8,715 nt of DNA from Caldifarciminota bacterium (GTDB taxonomy: Bacteria; Hydrothermota; UBA3073; NMUJ01). The notes under the pieces are model-generated. The model was not told the origin of the DNA, searched no databases, and worked only from the letters and a program-made list of their open reading frames with translations. The DNA is taken from the NCBI GenBank assembly GCA_021158725.1, contig JAGGUB010000082.1, positions 1-8,715 of the forward strand. The letters run 5' to 3'. Below are positions 1 through 6,227 of this stretch, piece by piece (the first letter of the stretch is position 1; each line of letters starts with the position of its first letter). Position numbers and translations under genes: made by a program.

Positions 1-800
1 ATATTCGTACCTTCACTCATACGGCTGGTTATGTTACCAGGTACTGCAAGTACATCACGACCAAGCTCTAACGCCCACCGTACGGTATGCATGACGCCTG
101 ACGTGATGGCAGCTTCAACCACTATAATAGCCTTCGATAATGCACTTATTATGCGGTTACGGCGTGGAAAGTTACCAGCTTCTGGCCTGGTACGGGGTGG
201 GAATTCCGACACACATGCACCATTGTTAATTATGCGATTGGCGAGGTAGCGATTTTCGGCTGGATAGACCCAGTCGAGTCCCGAACCCCACACCGCTACG
301 GTTCTACCGTTGGCTTCGAGTGCCCCCTTATGTGCCTCGGTATCTATACCTCTTGCCATACCCGATATGATGGTTACCCCCATACGTGCCAATTCATAAG
401 CTAAGTGGTGTGCAACATTCCTACCGTAGTTGGTAGCTTTACGGGCACCTACGATTGCTACACCACGGGTATCTTCGTCACGTAGCTCACCCCTTACAAA
501 CAGCATAGGTGGTGGTACAGATAGTTGAAGCAACACCTTTGGATATTTGGCATCTGTCATTGGTATCAACTGTATATTGAGTTTATCCATAATCTCTACG
601 AAACGTTTCACATCGTAACCTTTGATATTATCTATACCATTAGCGGCTTCTTCACCTACTTGATGTTTTAATGTCTCTTTATCCACTTCGAATATAGATT
701 TGGGATCACCATACTGGGTTATCAACTTGACAAGTTTAGCCTCCCCCACACCTGGTGCGATGGCGAGTCGTAACCAATCCTCAAGTTCAGCCAGTTCCAT
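1..800 (-). CDS. dprA: DNA processing protein DprA/Smf, C-terminus cut by window edge
   Basis: DprA binds single-stranded DNA and loads RecA during natural transformation; it is also widespread in bacteria not known to be competent. The 266 visible residues contain an N-terminal helix-hairpin-helix-like segment (LAIAPGVGEAKL, about residues 12-23). The Rossmann-like core follows: VAIVGARKATNYGR (114-127), SGMARGIDTEAH (146-157), the Y-P-A-E-N-R element (179-184), FPRRNRIISALS (211-222) and ELGRDVLAVPGN (245-256). The usual GxxSGSLIT-like stretch reads AAITSGVMHTV here (230-240). The reading frame stays open to base 1, so the remaining part of the Rossmann domain and any winged-helix tail are outside the window. 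The chosen ATG overlaps the end of rpmA by 14 bp and has no clear Shine-Dalgarno sequence, so translation is probably coupled to rpmA. Family assignment is secure; the exact start is less so. Confidence 0.93.
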   Translation of the reverse strand, partial: MELAELEDWLRLAIAPGVGEAKLVKLITQYGDPKSIFEVDKETLKHQVGEEAANGIDNIKGYDVKRFVEIMDKLNIQLIPMTDAKYPKVLLQLSVPPPMLFVRGELRDEDTRGVAIVGARKATNYGRNVAHHLAYELARMGVTIISGMARGIDTEAHKGALEANGRTVAVWGSGLDWVYPAENRYLANRIINNGACVSEFPPRTRPEAGNFPRRNRIISALSKAIIVVEAAITSGVMHTVRWALELGRDVLAVPGNITSRMSEGTN

Positions 801-1050
801 CCACAGGGAGCACGTGCACTATCTTCTTACCTCTGCGAGTGGTGAATTTAACCCTACCTGTTGCGAGTGCAAACAACGTATCGTCACCCCCCCTACCCAC
901 ATTTATACCGGGTAGAAAGCGTGTACCTCGTTGCCGTACGAGTATCTCACCCGTGTTTACAAGCTGTCCATCGTATCGCTTCACCCCCAGGTATTTGGGT
1001 TTGGAATCACGACCGTTTCGTGAAGCACCTGCCCCCTTCTTGTGTGCCAT
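787..1050 (-). CDS. rpmA: 50S ribosomal protein bL27
   Basis: bL27 is a large-subunit protein whose N-terminal tail reaches the peptidyl transferase centre. The 87-residue product has the family's usual length and opens with MAHKKGAGASRNGRDS, the conserved N-terminus. There is no cleavable pre-sequence of the Firmicutes type (which Prp protease would remove). Further matches are the KYLGVKRYDGQLVNTGEILVRQRGT region (residues 19-43), F-x-PG-x-NVG-x-GGDDTLFAL (45-62) and a basic C-terminus. A strong Shine-Dalgarno sequence (AGGAGG, 1055-1060) lies 4 nt before the ATG and directly abuts the rplU stop codon, so rplU and rpmA are co-transcribed. The 3' end overlaps dprA by 14 bp. Confidence 0.98.
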   Translation of the reverse strand: MAHKKGAGASRNGRDSKPKYLGVKRYDGQLVNTGEILVRQRGTRFLPGINVGRGGDDTLFALATGRVKFTTRRGKKIVHVLPVDGTG

Positions 1051-1054
1051 ATTT

Positions 1055-1060
1055 CCTCCT
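1055..1060 (-). promoter_or_regulatory. Shine-Dalgarno sequence of rpmA
   Basis: The minus strand reads AGGAGG followed by AAAT and the rpmA ATG. The site begins at the last base of the rplU stop codon. It shows that this organism uses classical Shine-Dalgarno initiation, which makes the lack of such a site before several other genes here informative. Confidence 0.85.
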
Positions 1061-1374
1061 TAAAGGTTGAGCTGCTCAATCTTTATCTTTGTATACCATT
1101 GACGGTGCCCTTTCATCCTGTAGTAACGTTTTTTGGGCTTATACTTATAGACGATGATCTTTTTGTCTTTTTTGGTCTCCAACACCTTGGCAACACATTC
1201 AGCACCTTCCACATAGGGGGTACCAACTATGGTTTTACCATCTTTTATAGCCAACAATACTGTTGTAAACTTAACCGTATCACCGACGTTGGCATCGAGT
1301 TTGGGTACCTTCACAACGTCGTTCTCCTTCACCCTATACTGGGCACCTTTTATCTCGACGACTGCTTCCTTCAT
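1060..1374 (-). CDS. rplU: 50S ribosomal protein bL21
   Basis: bL21 is a large-subunit protein that binds 23S rRNA. The 104-residue product has the usual length. The N-terminal beta strand carries the conserved I-K-G-A-Q-Y-R-V pattern (residues 8-15). The C-terminal part has the basic KYKPKKRYYRMKGHRQWYTK stretch (77-96), the family's rRNA-binding KK-x-YRR-x-GHRQ-like signature. The ATG overlaps the secG stop in an ATGA arrangement and is preceded only by a weak purine run (AGAAAG), so initiation is probably coupled to secG. rplU followed by rpmA is the normal bacterial order. I see no separate rplU leader or promoter, so expression appears to depend on the promoter upstream of tpiA. Confidence 0.97.
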   Translation of the reverse strand: MKEAVVEIKGAQYRVKENDVVKVPKLDANVGDTVKFTTVLLAIKDGKTIVGTPYVEGAECVAKVLETKKDKKIIVYKYKPKKRYYRMKGHRQWYTKIKIEQLNL

Positions 1375-1667
1375 CTTTCTGTGGGTACCCTTTCTTCAGT
1401 AGGGGTTGGCCCTTTCTCGATAGCCTTTTCGATAGCACTTTTCGTACGTGCACGTGAAATCATGAGTGCAAGGCTAAGCGAGGTAACAAAAAATATAGCG
1501 GCTGCACCTACTGTGATTTTGGTAAGAAACGGCACATACCCACGTGGGCCAAAGTAAGTTGTACCACCCCCTATAGCACCAAGCCCACCTGCACGTGAGG
1601 GTTGCATGAGGATCACCAAGATAAGGACCAACGCGATAAACACGTGCAACCCAATCAGCACACCCAT
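1371..1667 (-). CDS. secG: Preprotein translocase subunit SecG
   Basis: SecG is the small, non-essential partner of the SecYEG channel that supports SecA-driven export across the inner membrane. The 98-residue product has two hydrophobic segments (about residues 2-21 and 52-70). They are joined by the diagnostic cytoplasmic loop GGLGAIGGGTTYFGPRGYVPF (27-47), corresponding to the GGGLG-A-x-GG-x-x-x-x-FG signature, followed by LTKIT. The family usually has a Gly/Lys-rich Q-x-G-K-G before this loop, which here reads QPSRA. The C-terminal tail is charged and Pro/Thr-rich. A good Shine-Dalgarno sequence (AGGAGGT) lies inside the 3' end of tpiA, and the start shares one base with the tpiA stop (TGATG). 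tpiA-secG adjacency is common in bacteria. Confidence 0.95.
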   Translation of the reverse strand: MGVLIGLHVFIALVLILVILMQPSRAGGLGAIGGGTTYFGPRGYVPFLTKITVGAAAIFFVTSLSLALMISRARTKSAIEKAIEKGPTPTEERVPTER

Positions 1668-2434
1668 CAGTTACCTCCTACAATTCTATCCGAAATTTTA
1701 ACAATCTCAACGAATTGGTCAACCCTCAAGCTGGCACCACCGACGAGCCCGCCGTCGATGTCGGGTTCCTTTATCAAAGATTCGATGTTGTTGGGTTTGA
1801 TGCTACCACCATAGAGTATGGGCACGTTTTCGGCTTCTACGTTGAGTTCGTTTCGCAACACTTCTCTTATGAATCTATGTACCTCAACCGCCTGTTCGGG
1901 GGTGGCTACCTTACCCGTACCTATCGCCCATACGGGTTCGTAAGCTATGACAATGTGTTCGAAAGCATCCGCTGTTATATCGGTGAATGCACCCAAGATC
2001 TGTCGTCTCACTACGTCCATGGTGATACCATGTTCACGTTCGTCGAGCGTCTCACCCACACATACTATCGGTATAAGGTTGTGTTTGAGTGCAGATTTGA
2101 CCTTTAGGTTCACGGTCGTGTCGGTTTCACCAAAATACTTGCGACGTTCGGAATGCCCGATAATAACATATTCGACACCTATATCCTTGAGCATGATGGG
2201 TGATACCTCACCTGTATACGCACCTTCGGGTTCGTGAAACATGTTCTGTGCAGCCAACCTCACATGTGTATCACGTATGACCTCAGCTACCTTGTACAAT
2301 GCAGTGAATGGTGGTGCGATGACAACCTCAACCCGTTTCGGCTTGTAGCTGTCAACTATACCGGAAGCGAGTGCGATCGCTTCAGCTACGGTTTTGTGCA
2401 TCTTCCAGTTACCAGCGATTATCTTTTTACGCAT
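1667..2434 (-). CDS. tpiA: Triosephosphate isomerase
   Basis: This cytoplasmic TIM-barrel enzyme interconverts dihydroxyacetone phosphate and glyceraldehyde 3-phosphate in glycolysis and gluconeogenesis. With the start chosen here the protein is 255 residues, the normal length. Visible active-site elements are AGNWKMHK (Asn9, Lys11), IIGHSERR with the electrophilic His94, the AYEPVWAIGTGK segment with catalytic base Glu166 and the mobile loop, and the phosphate-binding YGGS and GGLVGGASL motifs near the C-terminus. An in-frame ATG at 2464 would add ten residues (MGLSNILNIH) that family members do not have. I prefer 2434, where homologs begin, but neither start has a Shine-Dalgarno sequence. 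This is the first gene of the leftward operon, so its promoter probably drives secG, rplU, rpmA and dprA as well. Confidence 0.96.
   Translation of the reverse strand: MRKKIIAGNWKMHKTVAEAIALASGIVDSYKPKRVEVVIAPPFTALYKVAEVIRDTHVRLAAQNMFHEPEGAYTGEVSPIMLKDIGVEYVIIGHSERRKYFGETDTTVNLKVKSALKHNLIPIVCVGETLDEREHGITMDVVRRQILGAFTDITADAFEHIVIAYEPVWAIGTGKVATPEQAVEVHRFIREVLRNELNVEAENVPILYGGSIKPNNIESLIKEPDIDGGLVGGASLRVDQFVEIVKISDRIVGGN
1673..1679 (-). promoter_or_regulatory. Shine-Dalgarno sequence of secG
   Basis: AGGAGGT on the minus strand is separated from the secG ATG by 5 nt. It sits within the last codons of tpiA, which it helps encode (the Gly-Gly before the terminal Asn). Confidence 0.8.
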
Positions 2435-2444
2435 GTGGATATTC

Positions 2445-2471
2445 AAAATATTGGATAACCCCATATGTCAA
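2445..2471 (-). promoter_or_regulatory. Candidate promoter of the tpiA operon
   Basis: On the minus strand a perfect TTGACA (2466-2471) is followed after 15 nt by TATTTT (2445-2450), which ends 10 nt before the preferred tpiA ATG. Predicted transcription would begin just before the ATG, giving an almost leaderless message. The 15-nt spacer is shorter than the usual 17 for sigma-70-type promoters, so this is a candidate only. If translation really began at 2464 this assignment would fail. Confidence 0.45.
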
Positions 2472-2479
2472 TAGCTATT
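2470..2479. repeat. Short palindrome between divergent operons
   Basis: AATAGCTATT is a perfect 10-bp palindrome in the 65-bp region between tpiA and the divergent ARPP-1 gene. It overlaps one arm of a larger inverted repeat, TGTCAA (2466-2471) and TTGACA (2489-2494). It could be an operator controlling both directions, but an AT-rich palindrome this short can arise by chance. Confidence 0.3.
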
Positions 2480-2488
2480 TAAAGCAAG

Positions 2489-2522
2489 TTGACATTTGAC
2501 GGTAAGATTTTTGGGTTAAATT
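2489..2522 (+). promoter_or_regulatory. Candidate promoter of the ARPP-1/kinase-helicase operon
   Basis: The plus strand carries tandem TTGAC words, TTGACA (2489-2494) and TTGACG (2496-2501). After the second, a 15-nt spacer leads to TAAATT (2517-2522), which ends 7 nt before the ATG at 2530. There is no Shine-Dalgarno sequence. The layout suggests a leaderless transcript. The -10 box matches TATAAT at only four of six positions. Confidence 0.4.
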
Positions 2523-2529
2523 TATTGAG

Positions 2530-3420
2530 ATGTGGCACGAAAACCTTAAGTTAGGTGAGCCGCGGTTCCTACGTAACCTGTTTATTGTACCGGTGATTGG
2601 CAGCGATGGTAACGGTACAGATATTGTCACATTACGTGAGGCACAGGCCAACAACTGGGTACGTATCTCAGAAGCAAGCTCACCTACGGTACCTACCATT
2701 CATATCGCATACGATGGCCCTAATCCACTCTATCTTATCGATGGCGAGGAGCTCGTCGGTGGCTACCAGAACCGCATACTCAATACAGCTGCACTCATAG
2801 CTGAACACAGTGAGGTTGATGTACCCGTAAGTTGTGTCGAGCAATCACGTTGGTCAGGTGAGCTAACGTTTGCGGCTGGTAATACCACATCGTATCCATC
2901 GTTACGTGCGATGTTGCTCGAAGACGTGACACGCTCACTTCGTGCCACACGTAGGTTTGATACCAACCAATCCCGCATATGGGATTCGGTAGCCCATACC
3001 CTGGAATCACTTAAGGTACGTTCACGTACGCAATCGCTACATGATGCGTTCACCAACCTCCGCGATCTGTTGGAGGAATACTGCAAGGAGTTTGAATCCC
3101 ACCCCCATTACGTAGGTATGATAGTGAAGATGGGTAATAAATGTTTTGCCGATATATTTGCATCCCCAACCCTATTCGATAAATACCTGCCACAGCTGCT
3201 TGAAAGCTATGCACTCGAAAGCATAGCGTTTGCTGCACCTACAAGTGCAGATATCGACACCCTACGTGAGTTTTTCAACACCATATGGGAAGATGGTTGG
3301 GAGACCTACCCCGGTGTAGGTATCGCACATGAAGCACGTAAGCTCAACGATAAAGTAGCTGCACGTATGACATTACATGGGGAGGGTAACCCAATCCACC
3401 TGTTTGCCGCGGCTCGATGA
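2530..3420 (+). CDS. ARPP-1 (DUF6569)-like protein
   Basis: The 296-residue protein has no signal peptide or membrane segment and is probably cytoplasmic. It resembles the ARPP-1/DUF6569 family (ARG and Rhodanese-Phosphatase-superfamily-associated Protein domain). Recognisable blocks are YLIDGEELVGGYQNRIL (68-84), VPVSCVEQSRW (98-108), and the C-terminal half with VGMIVKMGNKCFADIFAS (195-212) followed by the PTLFDKYLPQLLESYALES stretch (213-231). It ends with GEGNPIHLFAA. The biochemical activity of the family is not known to me; the name comes from genomic association with ADP-ribosylglycohydrolases and rhodanese-like phosphatases in predicted stress or conflict systems. The invariant-looking GEE, QNR, C-x-E and RW residues could form an active or binding site. 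The gene heads a two-gene operon, and its TGA overlaps the kinase-helicase ATG (ATGA), so the two products are probably made in similar amounts. The ATG has no Shine-Dalgarno sequence. Family call is from motif memory; function is unassigned. Confidence 0.8.
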   Translation: MWHENLKLGEPRFLRNLFIVPVIGSDGNGTDIVTLREAQANNWVRISEASSPTVPTIHIAYDGPNPLYLIDGEELVGGYQNRILNTAALIAEHSEVDVPVSCVEQSRWSGELTFAAGNTTSYPSLRAMLLEDVTRSLRATRRFDTNQSRIWDSVAHTLESLKVRSRTQSLHDAFTNLRDLLEEYCKEFESHPHYVGMIVKMGNKCFADIFASPTLFDKYLPQLLESYALESIAFAAPTSADIDTLREFFNTIWEDGWETYPGVGIAHEARKLNDKVAARMTLHGEGNPIHLFAAAR

Positions 3421-6059
3421 TACTCACCCAACTGGGTAAGTACAAGATAAATGCGTGGTTAGGGGGTGGCCAGTTTGGTGACGTATATTTAGCGTGGGAT
3501 ACCATACTCGAACGTGAATTCGCCATAAAGGTTGCCCGTATGCGTGAACAGGATATCGTCATGCTAAAGGATGAGGCCAAGCTGTTAGCTTCGTTGAACC
3601 ACCCCAACATCGTACGGTTCTTCAATATCGACATAATCGAAGGTAAACTCGTGCTGGTCATGGAATACATTAAGGGTAAATCGCTTCGTGATATGCTCAC
3701 CAAAGGTAAGCTACCGTGTGATAAGGCCATCCATTACATGGTACAGATGTTGGATGCCATCCATTACGCACATACACGTGGTGTGATACATCGTGACCTC
3801 AAACCCGAAAATATATTGATAACAAGTGACGATACGGTTAAGATTACGGACTTTGGGTTAGGTAAATTCGTACGCGAAGGTAGCCTATCTGCCAGTATAG
3901 CAGGTACACCCATATACATGGCGCCTGAGGCATGGCGTGGTAAGTTTTACCAACAATCTGACATCTACTCAGCAGGTGTTATATTCTACGAGATGCTCAC
4001 CGGTAAGCCAGCCTTCCTCGGTGACAGCCTTGACGATATTCGTGAGAAGATTTTCAATAGCTATCCACCCAAAGTTACGATATTCAACCCCAAAGTACCT
4101 GCACATATCGATAAGGTTATAAGGAAGGCGATTGATAAAGATCCGGAGGCACGTTTCAATACAGCAGATGAGTTCAAATCCGCAATATTGTCACCGGGTC
4201 GCAAAACTGGTGTAGCGGTTGAAGTTGTCAAATCACCTACCGAGGTATTCGAAGAGGAGATAACCCTCACACCACAGCAGGAAGAGATCATCAACTCCGA
4301 TGCACCTCAAATACTGGTGTTGGGTGGCCCCGGTACCGGTAAAACCGTTACCCTTATCTATAGGGTAGCTAAGCTGTTACGTGAAGGTGAGGACCCTGGT
4401 TCTTTTCTGATAGTGGGGTTCACCAGACGTGCTGTCGACGATATGCGAACACGGTTGGAGCACATCATAGGTAAAGAGTTACGTAACCTCGTCATCGATA
4501 CCGTACATACCTTAGCGTATAGGATATTGAAGCACGATGGTAAAAGGTTGGGGTTCAAGGAGGATTTCTCCATAATCAATGCCTGGCATGTATTACGTAG
4601 TATCGCCAAAGGTGAAGAGCTATCCAGGTTAGAGGCGATGCTCGAACGTATCGAACTCTACAAAGCAAACCTCATATCACCCGAACGTGCCAAACAACTT
4701 GCACGCAGTGAATGGGATCACGAGTGTGCTGAGATATACGATAAGTATCAACGTGCACTTAAGGATAAACAGATGATGGATCTATCTGATCTCATCTACT
4801 ACAGTGTACAGGTGTTACGTGAACCCGACATCGGTACACACTATCGTGACATATATAAGTGGGTGTTCGCAGATGAGCTACAAGATCTGACACCTGCACA
4901 GTATGAGTTGATAAAGCTGCTTGCGGGTGGAAACATCTTCTTCACAGGTGATGAGAATCAATCCATCTACAGCTGGCGTGGCGGTATGCATAGGTTCAGA
5001 CAGCGTGTGGAACGCGACTTCCCACAGGTAAAGGTATACCTGTTGACAAATAACTTCCGTATACCTAAAAAGATACTGAATGCAGCACAGACATTGGTTA
5101 GCAAAATAGAGGGTGAGACACACCCCAGTATCAGCTTACGTGAAACCGAAGGCAAGATAGAGCTACAATCTTACGAGAACGAGTCCGAAGAAGCTTGGCA
5201 GGTAGGTGCACAGATTGAGGAGCTCGTCAAGAAGCATGGGTTTAAGTTCTCAGATATCGCAATAATCTATAGGATAAATGCAATATCTTCGGTGTTCGAA
5301 AACACGCTATCGAGCTTCAACATACCGTACATGTTGGTGGAAGGTGAAACCTTCTACGCAAGACGTGAAATCAAAAGGTGCATCAAGTTCCTCGAACGTC
5401 TAACCACTGGCAGCTATCAAGGTATGGTGGATTTCATCATGTGGGTGTTGATGCTACCCAAAACCTACAAGAAATGTTTCGGCATAAAGAATAAACAGAT
5501 TATGCTTAAGGGTGAACTACCCAATACATTAGATAAGGAGAAGCTAACCTCGTACCTTGAGCGGTTCAACACCATACTGAGGGAACCCTCGCAGTTCGGT
5601 GTATCCGAGATACTCGAGATCGTGCTGATAGATTCAGGCTTCGTACCTAAGTTGAAGGTAGCCCAGGAGATAAGCGATATCAACCGCGCATATAACCTGG
5701 AGGAGCTGATCAATGCTGCACGTAGTTTCGGTAGTGGTGAAATACGTGAGTTCCTAAACCATATCGCGTTACTCGAAGAGCTGCAGGTTGCACAGTGGGG
5801 TAAGGATACCGTGAAGCTGCTCACTGCACACCAAGCAAAGGGGTTAGAGTTCAAGGTTGTGTTCCTTGTGTCACTTACCGATGATATATTCCCGCTTATG
5901 CGTGCGACACTCGATCCCGATGAGCTTGACGAGGAACGTCGCCTCTTCTACGTGGCACTTACGCGTGCAACCGAACATGTCTACCTGTCGTATCCCAGGT
6001 TACGTTATACTCGTAAGATGAAACCATCGAGATTTTTGTTCGAGCTTGCTGGCTTGTGA
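3417..6059 (+). CDS. Ser/Thr protein kinase fused to UvrD/Rep-like SF1 helicase
   Basis: This 880-residue soluble protein joins two complete enzymes. Residues about 8-258 are a Hanks-type Ser/Thr kinase: Gly-rich loop GGGQFGDV (16-23), ATP-anchoring Lys38, helix-C Glu53, catalytic loop HRDLKPEN (125-132), DFG (145-147), APE (169-171), structural Asp182 and Arg246. The activation loop has Ser156, Ser158, Ser160 and Thr164 as possible phosphosites. After a short linker (about 259-283) comes a UvrD/Rep/PcrA-type 3'-5' helicase: Q-motif LTPQQ (284-288), Walker A GGPGTGKT (303-310), motif Ia GFTRRA (334-339), Ic DTVHTLAYRI (361-370), Walker B DELQD (486-490, where DEFQD or DEYQD is usual), motif III GDENQSIYSWRGG (511-523), motif IV (about 613-631), motif V TAHQAKGLEF (803-812) and motif VI RRLFYVALTRA (841-851). 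The helicase part, about 600 residues, is shorter than full UvrD (about 720). There is no transmembrane helix, unlike many bacterial PknB-type kinases. The likely role is DNA unwinding or translocation under phosphorylation control; targets are unknown. Confidence 0.96.
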   Translation: MILTQLGKYKINAWLGGGQFGDVYLAWDTILEREFAIKVARMREQDIVMLKDEAKLLASLNHPNIVRFFNIDIIEGKLVLVMEYIKGKSLRDMLTKGKLPCDKAIHYMVQMLDAIHYAHTRGVIHRDLKPENILITSDDTVKITDFGLGKFVREGSLSASIAGTPIYMAPEAWRGKFYQQSDIYSAGVIFYEMLTGKPAFLGDSLDDIREKIFNSYPPKVTIFNPKVPAHIDKVIRKAIDKDPEARFNTADEFKSAILSPGRKTGVAVEVVKSPTEVFEEEITLTPQQEEIINSDAPQILVLGGPGTGKTVTLIYRVAKLLREGEDPGSFLIVGFTRRAVDDMRTRLEHIIGKELRNLVIDTVHTLAYRILKHDGKRLGFKEDFSIINAWHVLRSIAKGEELSRLEAMLERIELYKANLISPERAKQLARSEWDHECAEIYDKYQRALKDKQMMDLSDLIYYSVQVLREPDIGTHYRDIYKWVFADELQDLTPAQYELIKLLAGGNIFFTGDENQSIYSWRGGMHRFRQRVERDFPQVKVYLLTNNFRIPKKILNAAQTLVSKIEGETHPSISLRETEGKIELQSYENESEEAWQVGAQIEELVKKHGFKFSDIAIIYRINAISSVFENTLSSFNIPYMLVEGETFYARREIKRCIKFLERLTTGSYQGMVDFIMWVLMLPKTYKKCFGIKNKQIMLKGELPNTLDKEKLTSYLERFNTILREPSQFGVSEILEIVLIDSGFVPKLKVAQEISDINRAYNLEELINAARSFGSGEIREFLNHIALLEELQVAQWGKDTVKLLTAHQAKGLEFKVVFLVSLTDDIFPLMRATLDPDELDEERRLFYVALTRATEHVYLSYPRLRYTRKMKPSRFLFELAGL

Positions 6060-6091
6060 GCTAACCCACGGTTGGGTGGAATGGCTCAATG

Positions 6092-6171
6092 CAGAATGCA
6101 AATTGAAAAATGCAAAATCGCTTTCTATCAGATTTGATTTTGGCACTTTGCAATCTCCATTTCGCAATCTG
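6092..6171. repeat. Imperfect 30-bp inverted repeat with 20-nt loop
   Basis: The left arm (6092-6121) and the reverse complement of the right arm (6142-6171) agree at about 21 of 30 positions, including a run of TGCAAA. The 20-nt loop reads tttctatcagatttgatttt. Short words repeat inside the arms (ATGCAAA on the left, GCAATCT on the right). It may act as a transcript-end hairpin, or be a degenerate member of a dispersed intergenic repeat family. The absence of a T-run argues against a simple intrinsic terminator. Confidence 0.55.
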
Positions 6172-6200
6172 TGCAATCCAGCCCGGTAGTAAGTTTGTGG

Positions 6201-6227
6201 TTGAAAATTTTTTATTTCGCTTATTTT
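6201..6227 (+). promoter_or_regulatory. Candidate promoter of the radical SAM/nth operon
   Basis: TTGAAA (6201-6206), a 15-nt spacer and TATTTT (6222-6227) precede the ATG at 6234 by 6 nt. There is no Shine-Dalgarno sequence. The geometry matches the candidate promoter of tpiA (same spacer length and same -10 hexamer), again predicting a leaderless message. Confidence 0.45.

Noticed and set aside
1042..1557. 171-residue open frame on the plus strand opposite rplU and secG
   Set aside because: It lies entirely antisense to two securely identified genes, has no recognisable domain and no start signal; its hydrophobic composition mirrors the codon use of the opposite strand.
1715..2107. 130-residue plus-strand frame opposite tpiA
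   Set aside because: It is a shadow of tpiA, whose catalytic motifs are all intact on the minus strand.
2435..2464. Upstream ATG extending triosephosphate isomerase by ten residues
   Set aside because: The extension is not part of the family and would remove the best candidate promoter from upstream of the gene; kept only as an alternative start.
5465..5854. 129-residue minus-strand frame inside the kinase-helicase gene
   Set aside because: It is Ser-rich and low in conserved features, opposite a region needed for helicase motifs IV-V; no independent support.
3417..6059. Kinase and helicase as two genes merged by a sequencing error
   Set aside because: The frame runs uninterrupted through the linker, no start codon with ribosome-binding signal is seen near residue 283, and codon use is the same on both sides.
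6064..6077. Possible intrinsic terminator after the kinase-helicase gene
   Set aside because: The stem is only about 5 bp (ACCCA/TGGGT) and no T-run follows it.
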